Shown here one piece after another: positions 1 through 5,794 of a stretch of 5,794 nt of DNA (position 1 is the first letter of the stretch; each line of letters begins with the position of its first letter). The notes beneath the pieces are model-generated. The model was not told the origin of the DNA. It saw only the letters and a list, made by a program, of their open reading frames with translations, and made no database searches. This stretch comes from Deltaproteobacteria bacterium. GTDB lineage: Bacteria > Myxococcota > Polyangia > Polyangiales > B10-G4. The translations under genes were made by a program, and so were the position numbers. Where the stretch lies: NCBI GenBank assembly GCA_019312705.1, contig JAFDCW010000336.1, positions 1-5,794 on the forward strand, written 5' to 3'.

Positions 1-251
1 GGTTCGGGAGCGCGATCTCGCGCTTCGACTTCTACATCGCCCTCGGCGGTGGCATCACCGACAACCAGACGGCCCGGGGCCTGACCTTCAGCGGTGGCCT
101 CGGTTTCAAATTCTTCGGAGGGGAGTGGTTCGCCTTCCGCATCGACATCCGTGATCAAGTTCTCCAGCAGGAGGTCCTCGGGGAGTCGACGATCACGAAC
201 AACATCGCCGCGACCCTCGGGCTCTCGGTGTTCATTCCTTGGTGGAATTGA
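1..251 (+). CDS. Outer-membrane beta-barrel protein, C-terminal part (5' truncated)
   Basis: The last 82 codons of a gene that begins before the window, read in the frame starting at base 3 and ending at TGA 249-251. The peptide shows alternating hydrophobic/polar stretches typical of transmembrane beta strands: SRFDFYIALGGGI, GLTFSGGLGFKFF, EWFAFRIDIRDQV and NIAATLGLSVFIP, separated by short Gly/Asp/Asn turns. This is the pattern of the closing strands of a small outer-membrane barrel. The motif of a strand ending in R-x-D-x-R-D, then a short loop and a final strand ending near FxP, fits the barrel-domain family common in myxobacteria (from memory). The chain ends in Ile-Pro-Trp-Trp-Asn, not the terminal Phe that the BAM machinery usually recognises, although aromatic residues are close to the end. 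The next gene starts 15 bases downstream, so it is probably co-transcribed. The exact role (porin, motility barrel or assembly partner) cannot be told from this fragment. Confidence 0.72.
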   Translation, partial: FGSAISRFDFYIALGGGITDNQTARGLTFSGGLGFKFFGGEWFAFRIDIRDQVLQQEVLGESTITNNIAATLGLSVFIPWWN

Positions 252-253
252 TT

Positions 254-260
254 GGAGAGG
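254..260 (+). promoter_or_regulatory. Shine-Dalgarno site of the coiled-coil protein gene
   Basis: GGAGAGG lies 6 bases before ATG 267. It decides the start: an in-frame TTG at 252 would place this purine-rich site inside the coding region and has no site of its own. ATG 267 also gives a normal signal peptide. Confidence 0.75.
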
Positions 261-266
261 GGGCAC

Positions 267-1067
267 ATGGCGCACTATCGAGCCCTCATCTGCATGGCGT
301 TGGCCGCCGTATTCGTGCTTGTCGCGGCGACCGATGCGGACGCTCAACGCCGACGCCGACGCCGGCGCCGACCGCCGCCTCAAGAAACGCAACAGGCTGA
401 GCCGGCCCCGGATCAGGAAGCCGGCGATGGAGCCCCCGCCGAGGGTGACGCCGAGGCCTCGGCCGAAGGCGGGGTTGACTTGGGTCCCTCCGAGTTTGGC
501 GACGAGGACCCCGGCCCCGCGGCTGCCTCCGCCGACGCTCCGGAGGAGCCCGCGGAGGACCCGTTCCTCGACGCCGAAGGGCCGGATCTCGGGCCTATCC
601 GTGAAGAATTCACCGCCATCATGGATGAGCTGGTCCAGGTTCGCAGCCGCGTCGCGGTCCTCGGGCGCCAGCTATTTCGTACCCGCATGACCGTGTCGGT
701 CCAGAACCGGGCGGGGGACGACAACACCCTCGCGAGCATGGTGCTCAAGCTCGATGGCGCCCCCATCTTCCAAGGGGAGGGCGGGGAAGTCTCTGAAGAC
801 GGTGCTCAGGTCTTCGATGGTTTCGCGGCGCCAGGGCCCCACGTGCTCACCGTCGAGGTGGAGCAGCGGGCCCGGGCCAACGACGAATATCGCTACGAGC
901 TTCGTGACACGTATCGCTTTCAGGTGATCCGAGATCGCCTGATCGAAGTGACCATCGTCCTCGATGACGATTCCGACATTGCCGAGGACTTCGAGGATGA
1001 CGAAGAGGGTGAGTTCGACGTTCGCACGCGCATGCGTGTGGCGACGCGTGCGCTAGCGAGCCAATGA
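267..1067 (+). CDS. Secreted coiled-coil and beta-domain envelope protein with an Arg8 tract
   Basis: A 266-residue protein. Residues 1-26 look like a signal peptide (MAHYRALI, a hydrophobic core, then DADA before Q27). Eight consecutive arginines (28-35) and three prolines follow at once. Residues 39-110 are a disordered Ala/Pro/Glu/Asp linker. Residues 111-136 form a clean heptad pattern with I111, F115, I118, L122, V125, V129, L132 and L136 at alternating 4/3 spacing, so a short coiled coil is likely. Residues 142-231 look like a beta sandwich: VLKLDGAPIF, a turn, then FAAPGPHVLTVEVE, recalling PEGA- or Ig-like folds. Residues 232-251 are very acidic (DDDSDIAEDFEDDEEGE). From memory, Myxococcota genomes hold similar proteins (coiled coil, then 'LDGxxIF...PGxHxLxV') beside barrel and TPR genes, often carrying an unreliable 'dihydrolipoamide acetyltransferase' label. 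No lipoyl or acyltransferase motif is visible here, so that function should not be assumed. Its stop overlaps the next start, implying co-translation with the TPR protein. A periplasmic adaptor role is inferred. Confidence 0.82.
   Translation: MAHYRALICMALAAVFVLVAATDADAQRRRRRRRRPPPQETQQAEPAPDQEAGDGAPAEGDAEASAEGGVDLGPSEFGDEDPGPAAASADAPEEPAEDPFLDAEGPDLGPIREEFTAIMDELVQVRSRVAVLGRQLFRTRMTVSVQNRAGDDNTLASMVLKLDGAPIFQGEGGEVSEDGAQVFDGFAAPGPHVLTVEVEQRARANDEYRYELRDTYRFQVIRDRLIEVTIVLDDDSDIAEDFEDDEEGEFDVRTRMRVATRALASQ
348..371 (+). repeat. CGN-codon tract encoding Arg8 (CGCCGA-type hexamer repeat)
   Basis: Eight arginine codons in a row, mostly alternating CGC and CGA (one CGG), make an imperfect hexamer microsatellite. 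It begins one residue after the predicted signal-peptidase site. Slippage by one unit would change the tract by two Arg without shifting the frame. Confidence 0.85.
1064..1067 (+). promoter_or_regulatory. ATGA stop/start overlap, translational coupling site
   Basis: The TGA of the coiled-coil gene (1065-1067) overlaps the ATG of the TPR gene (1064-1066). No strong Shine-Dalgarno site precedes this ATG; the nearest purine run is only GCGAG at about 1056-1060. Re-initiation by ribosomes finishing the upstream gene is therefore the likely mode, which would tie the amounts of the two proteins together. Confidence 0.8.
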
Positions 1068-3106
1068 AAACGTTCCTCCGCGTTTCTGTTCTCGTCCTTT
1101 TGGCGTACGCCGCTCCGGCGTTTGCTCAGGAGAGCGAGCAAGAAGGCCAGCAAGAAGGCGAGCAAACGGCGGACGGCGCAGCGCGCGCCGGGGTTGAGGT
1201 CACCCCCCTCGAGGCCTACCTCGACGCGCTCTCGGGGCGGCGTCTGCTCTCCGAAGAGACCGGGTCGGTCGAACGACTCCGAGAGCTGGTACGCGTTGGC
1301 GAAGACCTCTACCTCGCCGAGCGCTATGGAGAGGCAGCTCTCAATCTCTTCGAGGTTGCGGAGAGCCCACAGTTTGCCGACTTCGTCGACCTCGATGAGT
1401 TCCGCGGCGCGGAGTTCATGCTCGCACGGAGCCTCGAGCAACTCGGCGCCCTCCGGACAGCGGCCCGGTACCTCGAGCACATCGTGGAACGCGGGCCAGA
1501 CGACGTCTACTTCGGGCCGGCGATGCGCAAGTACGTCGACGTCGTCCTTCGGAGCGGCAACATCTCGGCCGGCATCGAGCGCCTCGAAGCTCTCGGTGCG
1601 CCCGACATGGACATCACCGCGGACAACGAGAACGAGCTCTTCTATCTACGTGGCCGTGAGCTCTACGACGCCCAGGATTGGGCCGCCGCCGATGCGCAGT
1701 TCGACGAGATCACACGGCGGAGCCGGTGGTACGCCGCGGCTCAGTATCTGCGCGGCGTCGCCGCGGCTCGCCAGGGCAATCTCGAGGCCGCCGAAGAACG
1801 TTTCTGCGCGGTCGCCACCCAGGGCGATGACGACCGCTTCACCTTCTACGTCGACGACCGCTACTTCGAGGTGAAGGACCTCGCCCGCCTCGCCCTCGGG
1901 CGCGTCGCCCACGAGGGCCAGCGGGCCGACGACGCCTTCTACTACTATTTCCAGGTCCCGGCCGACTCCGAGCGGGTCTCCGAGGCGCTCTTCGAAGCCG
2001 CGTACTCGATGTACGAGGGCAGCGACTTCGAGACGGCGATCGACCTTCTCGACCAGCTCGAGGCGCGCTTCCCGCAATCCGCGTTCATCGACGAGGCGAG
2101 CCTGCTCCGCGGCTACGTGCACCTCGGACGTTGCGAGTTCGAAGACGCGAGCCAGCTCTTCCAGCGGTTCGCCGGCCGCTTCGGGCCAATCGTCCAAGAG
2201 ATCGACCTCATCCTCGAGAGCGAACCGCGGCAAGCGCGCCTCTACGAGGAGCTGCTCGCGGAGGAAGCGCGCGGGGGCGCCGCGACTGAAGACGACGCGG
2301 AGCTCACTACTCGGGGCCTCCTCCTCGCGATGCTCCGGGTCGACCCGGCTTTCTATCGCTTGCACGCGGACGTGCACACCCTCGATTCCGAGGCGGCCCG
2401 GGCCGGGCGCCTCTCGACGGATCTCCGGGCCATACTCGGCCGCATCCAAGGCGACGATGCGCCGTTGGCTGCCGCCGAACTCGACGACGGGTGGGATGAC
2501 ACCGGCGACGTGCGTCGGGAGATCGCCGCCGCCCGGGCAGTGCTCCGGAGCCTCACGGCCCAGGTCGACGCCATGCGTGGCGCCGGGGCGACGGCGGAGC
2601 AACTCGGGCCCCTCGACGAAGAGCTTCGAGGCCTCGCGGGGCGCGTGACGGCCCTCGAACGCACCTTCCAGGCGGCGCTCACAGCCGCGCCGGACGACGC
2701 GGGGCCTGACGACGACGCCTCGGGCCTCGAGGGCATGCTGCGCCGTGATGTCGTGCACGCCCAGCGTCTCCCCGGGCGGGTGGCGGCGACCCGCGCTCAC
2801 ATGGTGGACGCCGCGAACGACGCGGCGCTTCATGGTCTCAACCGACTCCGCCATCGCCTCGGCGGCGAGCTGCGTCGGGCGCGCATCGGGCGCATCGACG
2901 CCGTGATGGGGAGCAAGCGGCGCGTCGAGATCCAGGTCGAGAGCCTCTCGGCGGGGCGCTTCCCGCCGGAGCTCATGGATCCCCTTCGCATCCAGGGGCT
3001 GCTCCGCGACGACGAAGAGTACTGGCCGTTCGAGGGGGAGCTCTGGGAGGACGAGTTCGACGAGACCGACCCCATCGACGAGCTCCTCGAGGGCGAGGAG
3101 GGTTGA
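1064..3106 (+). CDS. Periplasmic TPR protein with conserved EEYWPFEGE tail, GltC-like
   Basis: A 680-residue protein. Residues 1-21 form a signal peptide (MKTFLRV, hydrophobic core, APAFA before Q22). There is no lipobox, so a soluble periplasmic protein is expected. Residues 22-36 are Glu/Gln-rich. Helical repeats of TPR type follow at about 71-104, 112-145, 190-222, 224-256, 271-300, 304-337 and 341-374. The clearest carry the FP-x-S turn of BamD/YbgF-type TPRs (LEARFPQSAFIDEASLLRGYVHL, 332-354). Residues 480-540 are an Ala/Leu/Arg/Glu-rich helix, probably coiled coil, followed by an acidic linker (543-552). Residues 596-665 hold a distinctive block with RRARIGRIDAVMGSKRR, GRFPPEL and EEYWPFEGELWEDEF, and the chain ends in an acidic tail. 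From memory this tail occurs in Myxococcota TPR proteins including GltC, the periplasmic partner of the GltA/GltB barrels in gliding motility, which is of similar size. The assignment as GltC-like rests on architecture, tail and a barrel gene in the same operon, not on a search. Only two cysteines are present (248 and 357). Confidence 0.85.
   Translation: MKTFLRVSVLVLLAYAAPAFAQESEQEGQQEGEQTADGAARAGVEVTPLEAYLDALSGRRLLSEETGSVERLRELVRVGEDLYLAERYGEAALNLFEVAESPQFADFVDLDEFRGAEFMLARSLEQLGALRTAARYLEHIVERGPDDVYFGPAMRKYVDVVLRSGNISAGIERLEALGAPDMDITADNENELFYLRGRELYDAQDWAAADAQFDEITRRSRWYAAAQYLRGVAAARQGNLEAAEERFCAVATQGDDDRFTFYVDDRYFEVKDLARLALGRVAHEGQRADDAFYYYFQVPADSERVSEALFEAAYSMYEGSDFETAIDLLDQLEARFPQSAFIDEASLLRGYVHLGRCEFEDASQLFQRFAGRFGPIVQEIDLILESEPRQARLYEELLAEEARGGAATEDDAELTTRGLLLAMLRVDPAFYRLHADVHTLDSEAARAGRLSTDLRAILGRIQGDDAPLAAAELDDGWDDTGDVRREIAAARAVLRSLTAQVDAMRGAGATAEQLGPLDEELRGLAGRVTALERTFQAALTAAPDDAGPDDDASGLEGMLRRDVVHAQRLPGRVAATRAHMVDAANDAALHGLNRLRHRLGGELRRARIGRIDAVMGSKRRVEIQVESLSAGRFPPELMDPLRIQGLLRDDEEYWPFEGELWEDEFDETDPIDELLEGEEG
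1137..1165 (+). repeat. 12-bp in-frame tandem repeat (about 2.4 copies)
   Basis: The unit AGCAAGAAGGCS occurs at 1137-1148 and 1149-1160, with a partial third copy AGCAA at 1161-1165. It encodes EQEG-QQEG-EQ just after the signal peptide. Because the unit is a multiple of three, copy-number change would only lengthen or shorten a polar, probably disordered spacer. Confidence 0.85.
3096..3101 (+). promoter_or_regulatory. Shine-Dalgarno site of the long TPR gene
   Basis: AGGAGG sits inside the last codons of the upstream TPR gene, 10 bases before ATG 3112. It supports this start and indicates that the two genes are read from one message. The Glu-Gly codons at the upstream C-terminus double as the ribosome site. 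Confidence 0.7.
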
Positions 3107-3111
3107 TCGCG

Positions 3112-5794
3112 ATGCGCTCCGCTCCCTCGGCATTCGCGACCTTCGTGCTCTTCCCCGTGCTCTGGGCGGTGCTCGGCATGGTGAGCACCGCCGATGCGCA
3201 ACCTCGCGGCCAGAACGTCAGCCAGTTCCAGGAGGCCGCGGAAGAACGCCGCATCGAGGCACCCGACGCCGATGAGCCTGCCACGCGGACTTCGACGACC
3301 GTCAGCGCCAACCCAGAGAACATGGAAGAGGCGCTCTACCTCCGGGAGCGCGCAGACAACCTCGGTGAGGCGGCCCGAGAGTTCCAGGACGAACAGCTCG
3401 CGGCGCTCCTCGAGTCACGGGTGCAGCTCGTGGCGGCCCGCCGCGTCGAGGCGATTCGTTTGCTCGAAGAGTTCATCGGGGACGAGCCGGAAGACGCAGC
3501 CGAGATGCCCGACGCGCTCCTGCGCCTCGCCGAACTCAAGTGGGAGCTCGCCCGGGCCAACTACATCCAGACCTTTGGCGCCTGGCAAGCGGTCCCCGAA
3601 GAGAACCGGGGCCCGGCGCCCTCTCCCGACTATGCGGAAGCCATCGGGCTCTACGACCGCATCCTCGAGCGCCATCGCGATTTCGATCGCTACGACCTCG
3701 TTCTCTACATGAAGGCCTACGGTCTCATCGAGAAGGGGCAGATGGAGGACGCCCTCGCCCTTTACCAGCGCATCCTCGAAGAATTCCCCGAGAGCCGCTT
3801 CGTACCTGACGCGTACTTTGCTCTCGCCGAGAGCCAGTTCAATGGGGCGTATGACTATCAGGCGGCCCTCGACGGATACGACAACGTCCTGCGCTACCCG
3901 GAGAGCGGGCTCTATGACGTCGCGCTCTTCAAGAGCGCCTGGTGCCTCTGGCGACTGAATCGCTCGCAGGATGCAGCCGAGCGTTTCCGCATGGTCCTCG
4001 ACCTCGGCCAGAATCGTGAAAACCTCACCTCGGCCCAGCGACGGCGTCTCGAGGAGCTCCAGGACGAGGCCCTCAGCTATCTCATCCAGGTCTTCACCGA
4101 AGACGAGAACAATACCGCCCAGGACGTCTTCGACTTCCTCGAGGAGATCGGCGGCGAGCGCTACGCCCATCGTGTGATCCGCCGACTCTCGGAGACCTAC
4201 GTCGGCCAGGCTCGCTACGAGGCCGGCATCGAAGCGTTCGAGTTGCTGCTCGAAATGGATCCGATGTCCCCCGACGCCCCCAACTATCAGCGTGAGATCG
4301 CTGCCGCTTACGCGTCGATGGGCCAAGACGAAAATACGACGGAGGCGCTCCGGGTCCTGGCGTCGACCTACGGCCGGCGGAGCGCATGGGCGCGCAACCA
4401 GGGCGATCCGGAGACGGTGCGCCGCGCCCGCGAGCTCACCGAACGGCAGATTCGTCGCCAGGCCTTGATGTGGCACGAAGAAGGACAGCGGGAAAACCAA
4501 AACCGCCGCCTCGAGCAGGCCGCCGCCCTCTACGTGACCTACCTGCGCCACTACCCGCGGTCCGCGCAGGCCTACCAGATCAACTACTACATCGGTGAAA
4601 TCTACTTCCATCGCCTCGAGCGGTTCTCGGAGGCTGGAGACGCGTACCTCGCCGCCGCCCGACTCAATCCCCAGGGTGAGCTGAGCCGCGATGCGCTCTA
4701 CAACGCCATCGGCGCCTTCGAGCGAGTCCGCGAGCAAGAGCTCGCCGATTGCGCGGGGGACGGCGGTTCCCGCCGACGGGGTAGGCGGGGGCGACGGGGG
4801 CGGCAGACCGAAGCCGAGCCTCAGGGCCCGGACACCGAGCCTGCTGAGGACGCTGGCACCGGGGCCGCTCCGGTGGATGCGACGCGGTGCGGAGAAAGCG
4901 CCAACGACCGCAAGTTCGGTTCGGCGATCGAGCTCTACGTAGAGCTCTTCCCGAACGACCCGGACCTTCCGGAAATCCTCTTCCGCCAGGGGCGCCTCTA
5001 TTACGACCGGGGTGTTTACGACCCGGCGATCCGCCTCTGGGGCCAGCTCATCGACCGCTTCCCGAGCAGCGAATACGCCGAACCGGCGGGGGAGCTCATC
5101 CTCGATTCGTTCAACCGGGCCGATGACTACGCCAACATCGAGACCTGGGCCCGGCGCCTGAAGGGGCCGCCGGCGTTCTCCAGCCAGGCGAGCCAGACGC
5201 GCTTGAACGGGCTGATCCTCCAGTCGGTCTTCGCCCTCGGAGAACAGCTGGCCGAGGGGGGCTCTCATCGCGAGGCGGCCGACGCTTATTTCCGAGCCGC
5301 CGAAGAGTTCCCCACCGACGACCGGGCGCGGCAGGCCTACTACAACGCCGGCGTCGAGCGGCAGCGGGGCGGCGACCTCACGGGCGCCGCGGCAGCGTAT
5401 GACCGCCTCATCGAGCGGTATGCCGGGACCGACGAGGGCGCCCAAGGGGCACGCACGGCGGCCCAGATGTACGAGTCCATCGCTCAGTTCTCAGATGCCG
5501 CGCGCTACTATGAGGCCTACTCCGACGGCTTCCCCCGGGGGGAGCACGTCCAGGACTCGCTCTACAACGCGGTCCTCCTCCGGGTCACCGCTGGCGATTA
5601 CTCCCAGGCCGTTGAGGACGGGAACAACTTCTTGCGGCGCTTCCCGCGCAGCGAGCGCAAGAACGACGTCTACTTCTTCATCGGCCGTGCCCACGAAGAA
5701 GCCGAGGATTGGGACGAGGCGGCCTCGACCTATCGCAACTTCATCCGCAGCACGCGCAACCTCGATCTCAAGGTCGAAGCGACGACGCGCCTGG
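3112..5794 (+). CDS. Long secreted TPR-repeat protein, 3' end beyond the window
   Basis: An uninterrupted frame of 894 codons from ATG 3112, with no stop before the window edge. Residues 1-29 form a signal peptide (MRSAPSAF, hydrophobic core, TADA before Q30). Residues 31-70 are a polar linker and 71-120 are helical. TPR-like helix pairs then run through most of the chain: about 173-190, 196-228, 231-262, 265-298, 354-384, 391-420, 466-484, 487-520, 601-617, 621-653, 700-734, 738-771, 777-808, 814-845 and 851-880. Many end in the FP-x-S/D turn seen in BamD, YbgF and related envelope TPRs (EEFPESRF, RHYPRSAQ, ELFPNDPD, DRFPSSEY, RRFPRSER). A 45-residue non-TPR insert (548-592), opening with an RRRGRRGRRGR tract, lies between C547 and C593. 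The only other cysteine seen is C278. A periplasmic scaffold working with the upstream barrel and TPR products is the best inference. AgnA/GltD-type motility TPR proteins are one candidate family, but I cannot assign it. Confidence 0.85.
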   Translation, partial: MRSAPSAFATFVLFPVLWAVLGMVSTADAQPRGQNVSQFQEAAEERRIEAPDADEPATRTSTTVSANPENMEEALYLRERADNLGEAAREFQDEQLAALLESRVQLVAARRVEAIRLLEEFIGDEPEDAAEMPDALLRLAELKWELARANYIQTFGAWQAVPEENRGPAPSPDYAEAIGLYDRILERHRDFDRYDLVLYMKAYGLIEKGQMEDALALYQRILEEFPESRFVPDAYFALAESQFNGAYDYQAALDGYDNVLRYPESGLYDVALFKSAWCLWRLNRSQDAAERFRMVLDLGQNRENLTSAQRRRLEELQDEALSYLIQVFTEDENNTAQDVFDFLEEIGGERYAHRVIRRLSETYVGQARYEAGIEAFELLLEMDPMSPDAPNYQREIAAAYASMGQDENTTEALRVLASTYGRRSAWARNQGDPETVRRARELTERQIRRQALMWHEEGQRENQNRRLEQAAALYVTYLRHYPRSAQAYQINYYIGEIYFHRLERFSEAGDAYLAAARLNPQGELSRDALYNAIGAFERVREQELADCAGDGGSRRRGRRGRRGRQTEAEPQGPDTEPAEDAGTGAAPVDATRCGESANDRKFGSAIELYVELFPNDPDLPEILFRQGRLYYDRGVYDPAIRLWGQLIDRFPSSEYAEPAGELILDSFNRADDYANIETWARRLKGPPAFSSQASQTRLNGLILQSVFALGEQLAEGGSHREAADAYFRAAEEFPTDDRARQAYYNAGVERQRGGDLTGAAAAYDRLIERYAGTDEGAQGARTAAQMYESIAQFSDAARYYEAYSDGFPRGEHVQDSLYNAVLLRVTAGDYSQAVEDGNNFLRRFPRSERKNDVYFFIGRAHEEAEDWDEAASTYRNFIRSTRNLDLKVEATTRL
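4774..4803 (+). repeat. 9-bp repeat encoding (Arg-Arg-Gly)n in the TPR linker
   Basis: Imperfect 9-base units CGACGGGGT, AGGCGGGGG and CGACGGGGG, followed by CGG, encode RRG-RRG-RRG-R (residues 555-564 of the long TPR protein). The frame stays open on both sides, so this is a real insert in the protein and not a frameshift. Confidence 0.8.

Noticed and set aside
252..266. Alternative TTG start adding five residues to the coiled-coil protein
   Set aside because: It would swallow the GGAGAGG ribosome site and has none of its own. ATG 267 gives correct spacing and a normal signal peptide.
285..296. Possible lipobox around Cys9 of the coiled-coil protein
   Set aside because: Ile occupies the position before Cys where Gly/Ala/Ser is needed, and the Cys precedes the hydrophobic core. 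The A-x-A site before Q27 fits signal peptidase I.
94..690. A 198-codon plus-strand frame spanning the barrel end and the coiled-coil gene
   Set aside because: Ser/Arg/Pro-rich out-of-frame translation crossing two well-supported genes and their ribosome site.
3104..3112. Terminator or promoter between the two TPR genes
   Set aside because: Only five bases separate stop and start, with no hairpin plus T-run and no promoter boxes.
1646..3133. A 495-codon open frame on the minus strand
   Set aside because: Antisense shadow of the 680-residue TPR protein, without a signal, domain or convincing ribosome site.
4747..4905. Frameshift suspected at the Arg/Gly-rich insert in the long TPR gene
   Set aside because: The same frame resumes clear TPR sequence on the far side with no stop, and the insert is bracketed by two cysteines, so it reads as a genuine linker.
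3415..5445. A 676-codon open frame on the minus strand
   Set aside because: It lies wholly antisense to the TPR gene, whose frame has a signal peptide and many TPR motifs. Its translation is a low-complexity Val/Leu/Gly/Arg/Glu mix with no recognisable domain. Long antisense frames are expected where third positions are mostly G/C.

Overview
The window is a GC-rich stretch of about 5.8 kb, densely coding on the + strand. Four genes in a row look like one operon for cell-envelope proteins. They are the 3' end of an outer-membrane beta-barrel gene (1-251), a secreted coiled-coil/beta-domain protein with an Arg8 tract (267-1067), a secreted 680-residue TPR protein (1064-3106), and a long secreted TPR protein that is still open at the right edge (3112-5794). 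Strong third-position G/C bias, Gram-negative export signals and envelope TPR architecture suggest a myxobacterium or relative (Myxococcota). No rRNA or other taxonomic marker is present, so this is inference.

Layout: gene spacing is minimal. Fifteen bases separate the barrel stop from the ATG of gene 2. Genes 2 and 3 overlap by ATGA, and 5 bases separate genes 3 and 4. There is no room for an internal promoter or terminator, and no RNA gene, mobile element, CRISPR array or intergenic stretch over 300 bases is visible. The promoter must lie upstream of the window and the operon end downstream. Very long open frames on the minus strand (for example 1646-3133 and 3415-5445) are antisense shadows of GC-rich coding sequence.

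Functional picture: each of the three complete N-termini carries a classical signal peptide ending in A-x-A followed by Q. The products are therefore expected in the periplasm or at the outer membrane, beside the barrel protein. The gene order (barrel, coiled-coil/beta-domain protein, mid-size TPR protein with an EEYWPFEGE-type tail, long TPR protein) resembles from memory the outer-membrane side of the myxobacterial gliding-motility (Glt) apparatus, where barrel proteins work with the periplasmic TPR protein GltC. I could not test this by search. A second theme is charge: Arg-rich low-complexity tracts in genes 2 and 4, and strongly acidic segments in genes 2 and 3, suggest electrostatic contacts or disordered tethers within an envelope complex.
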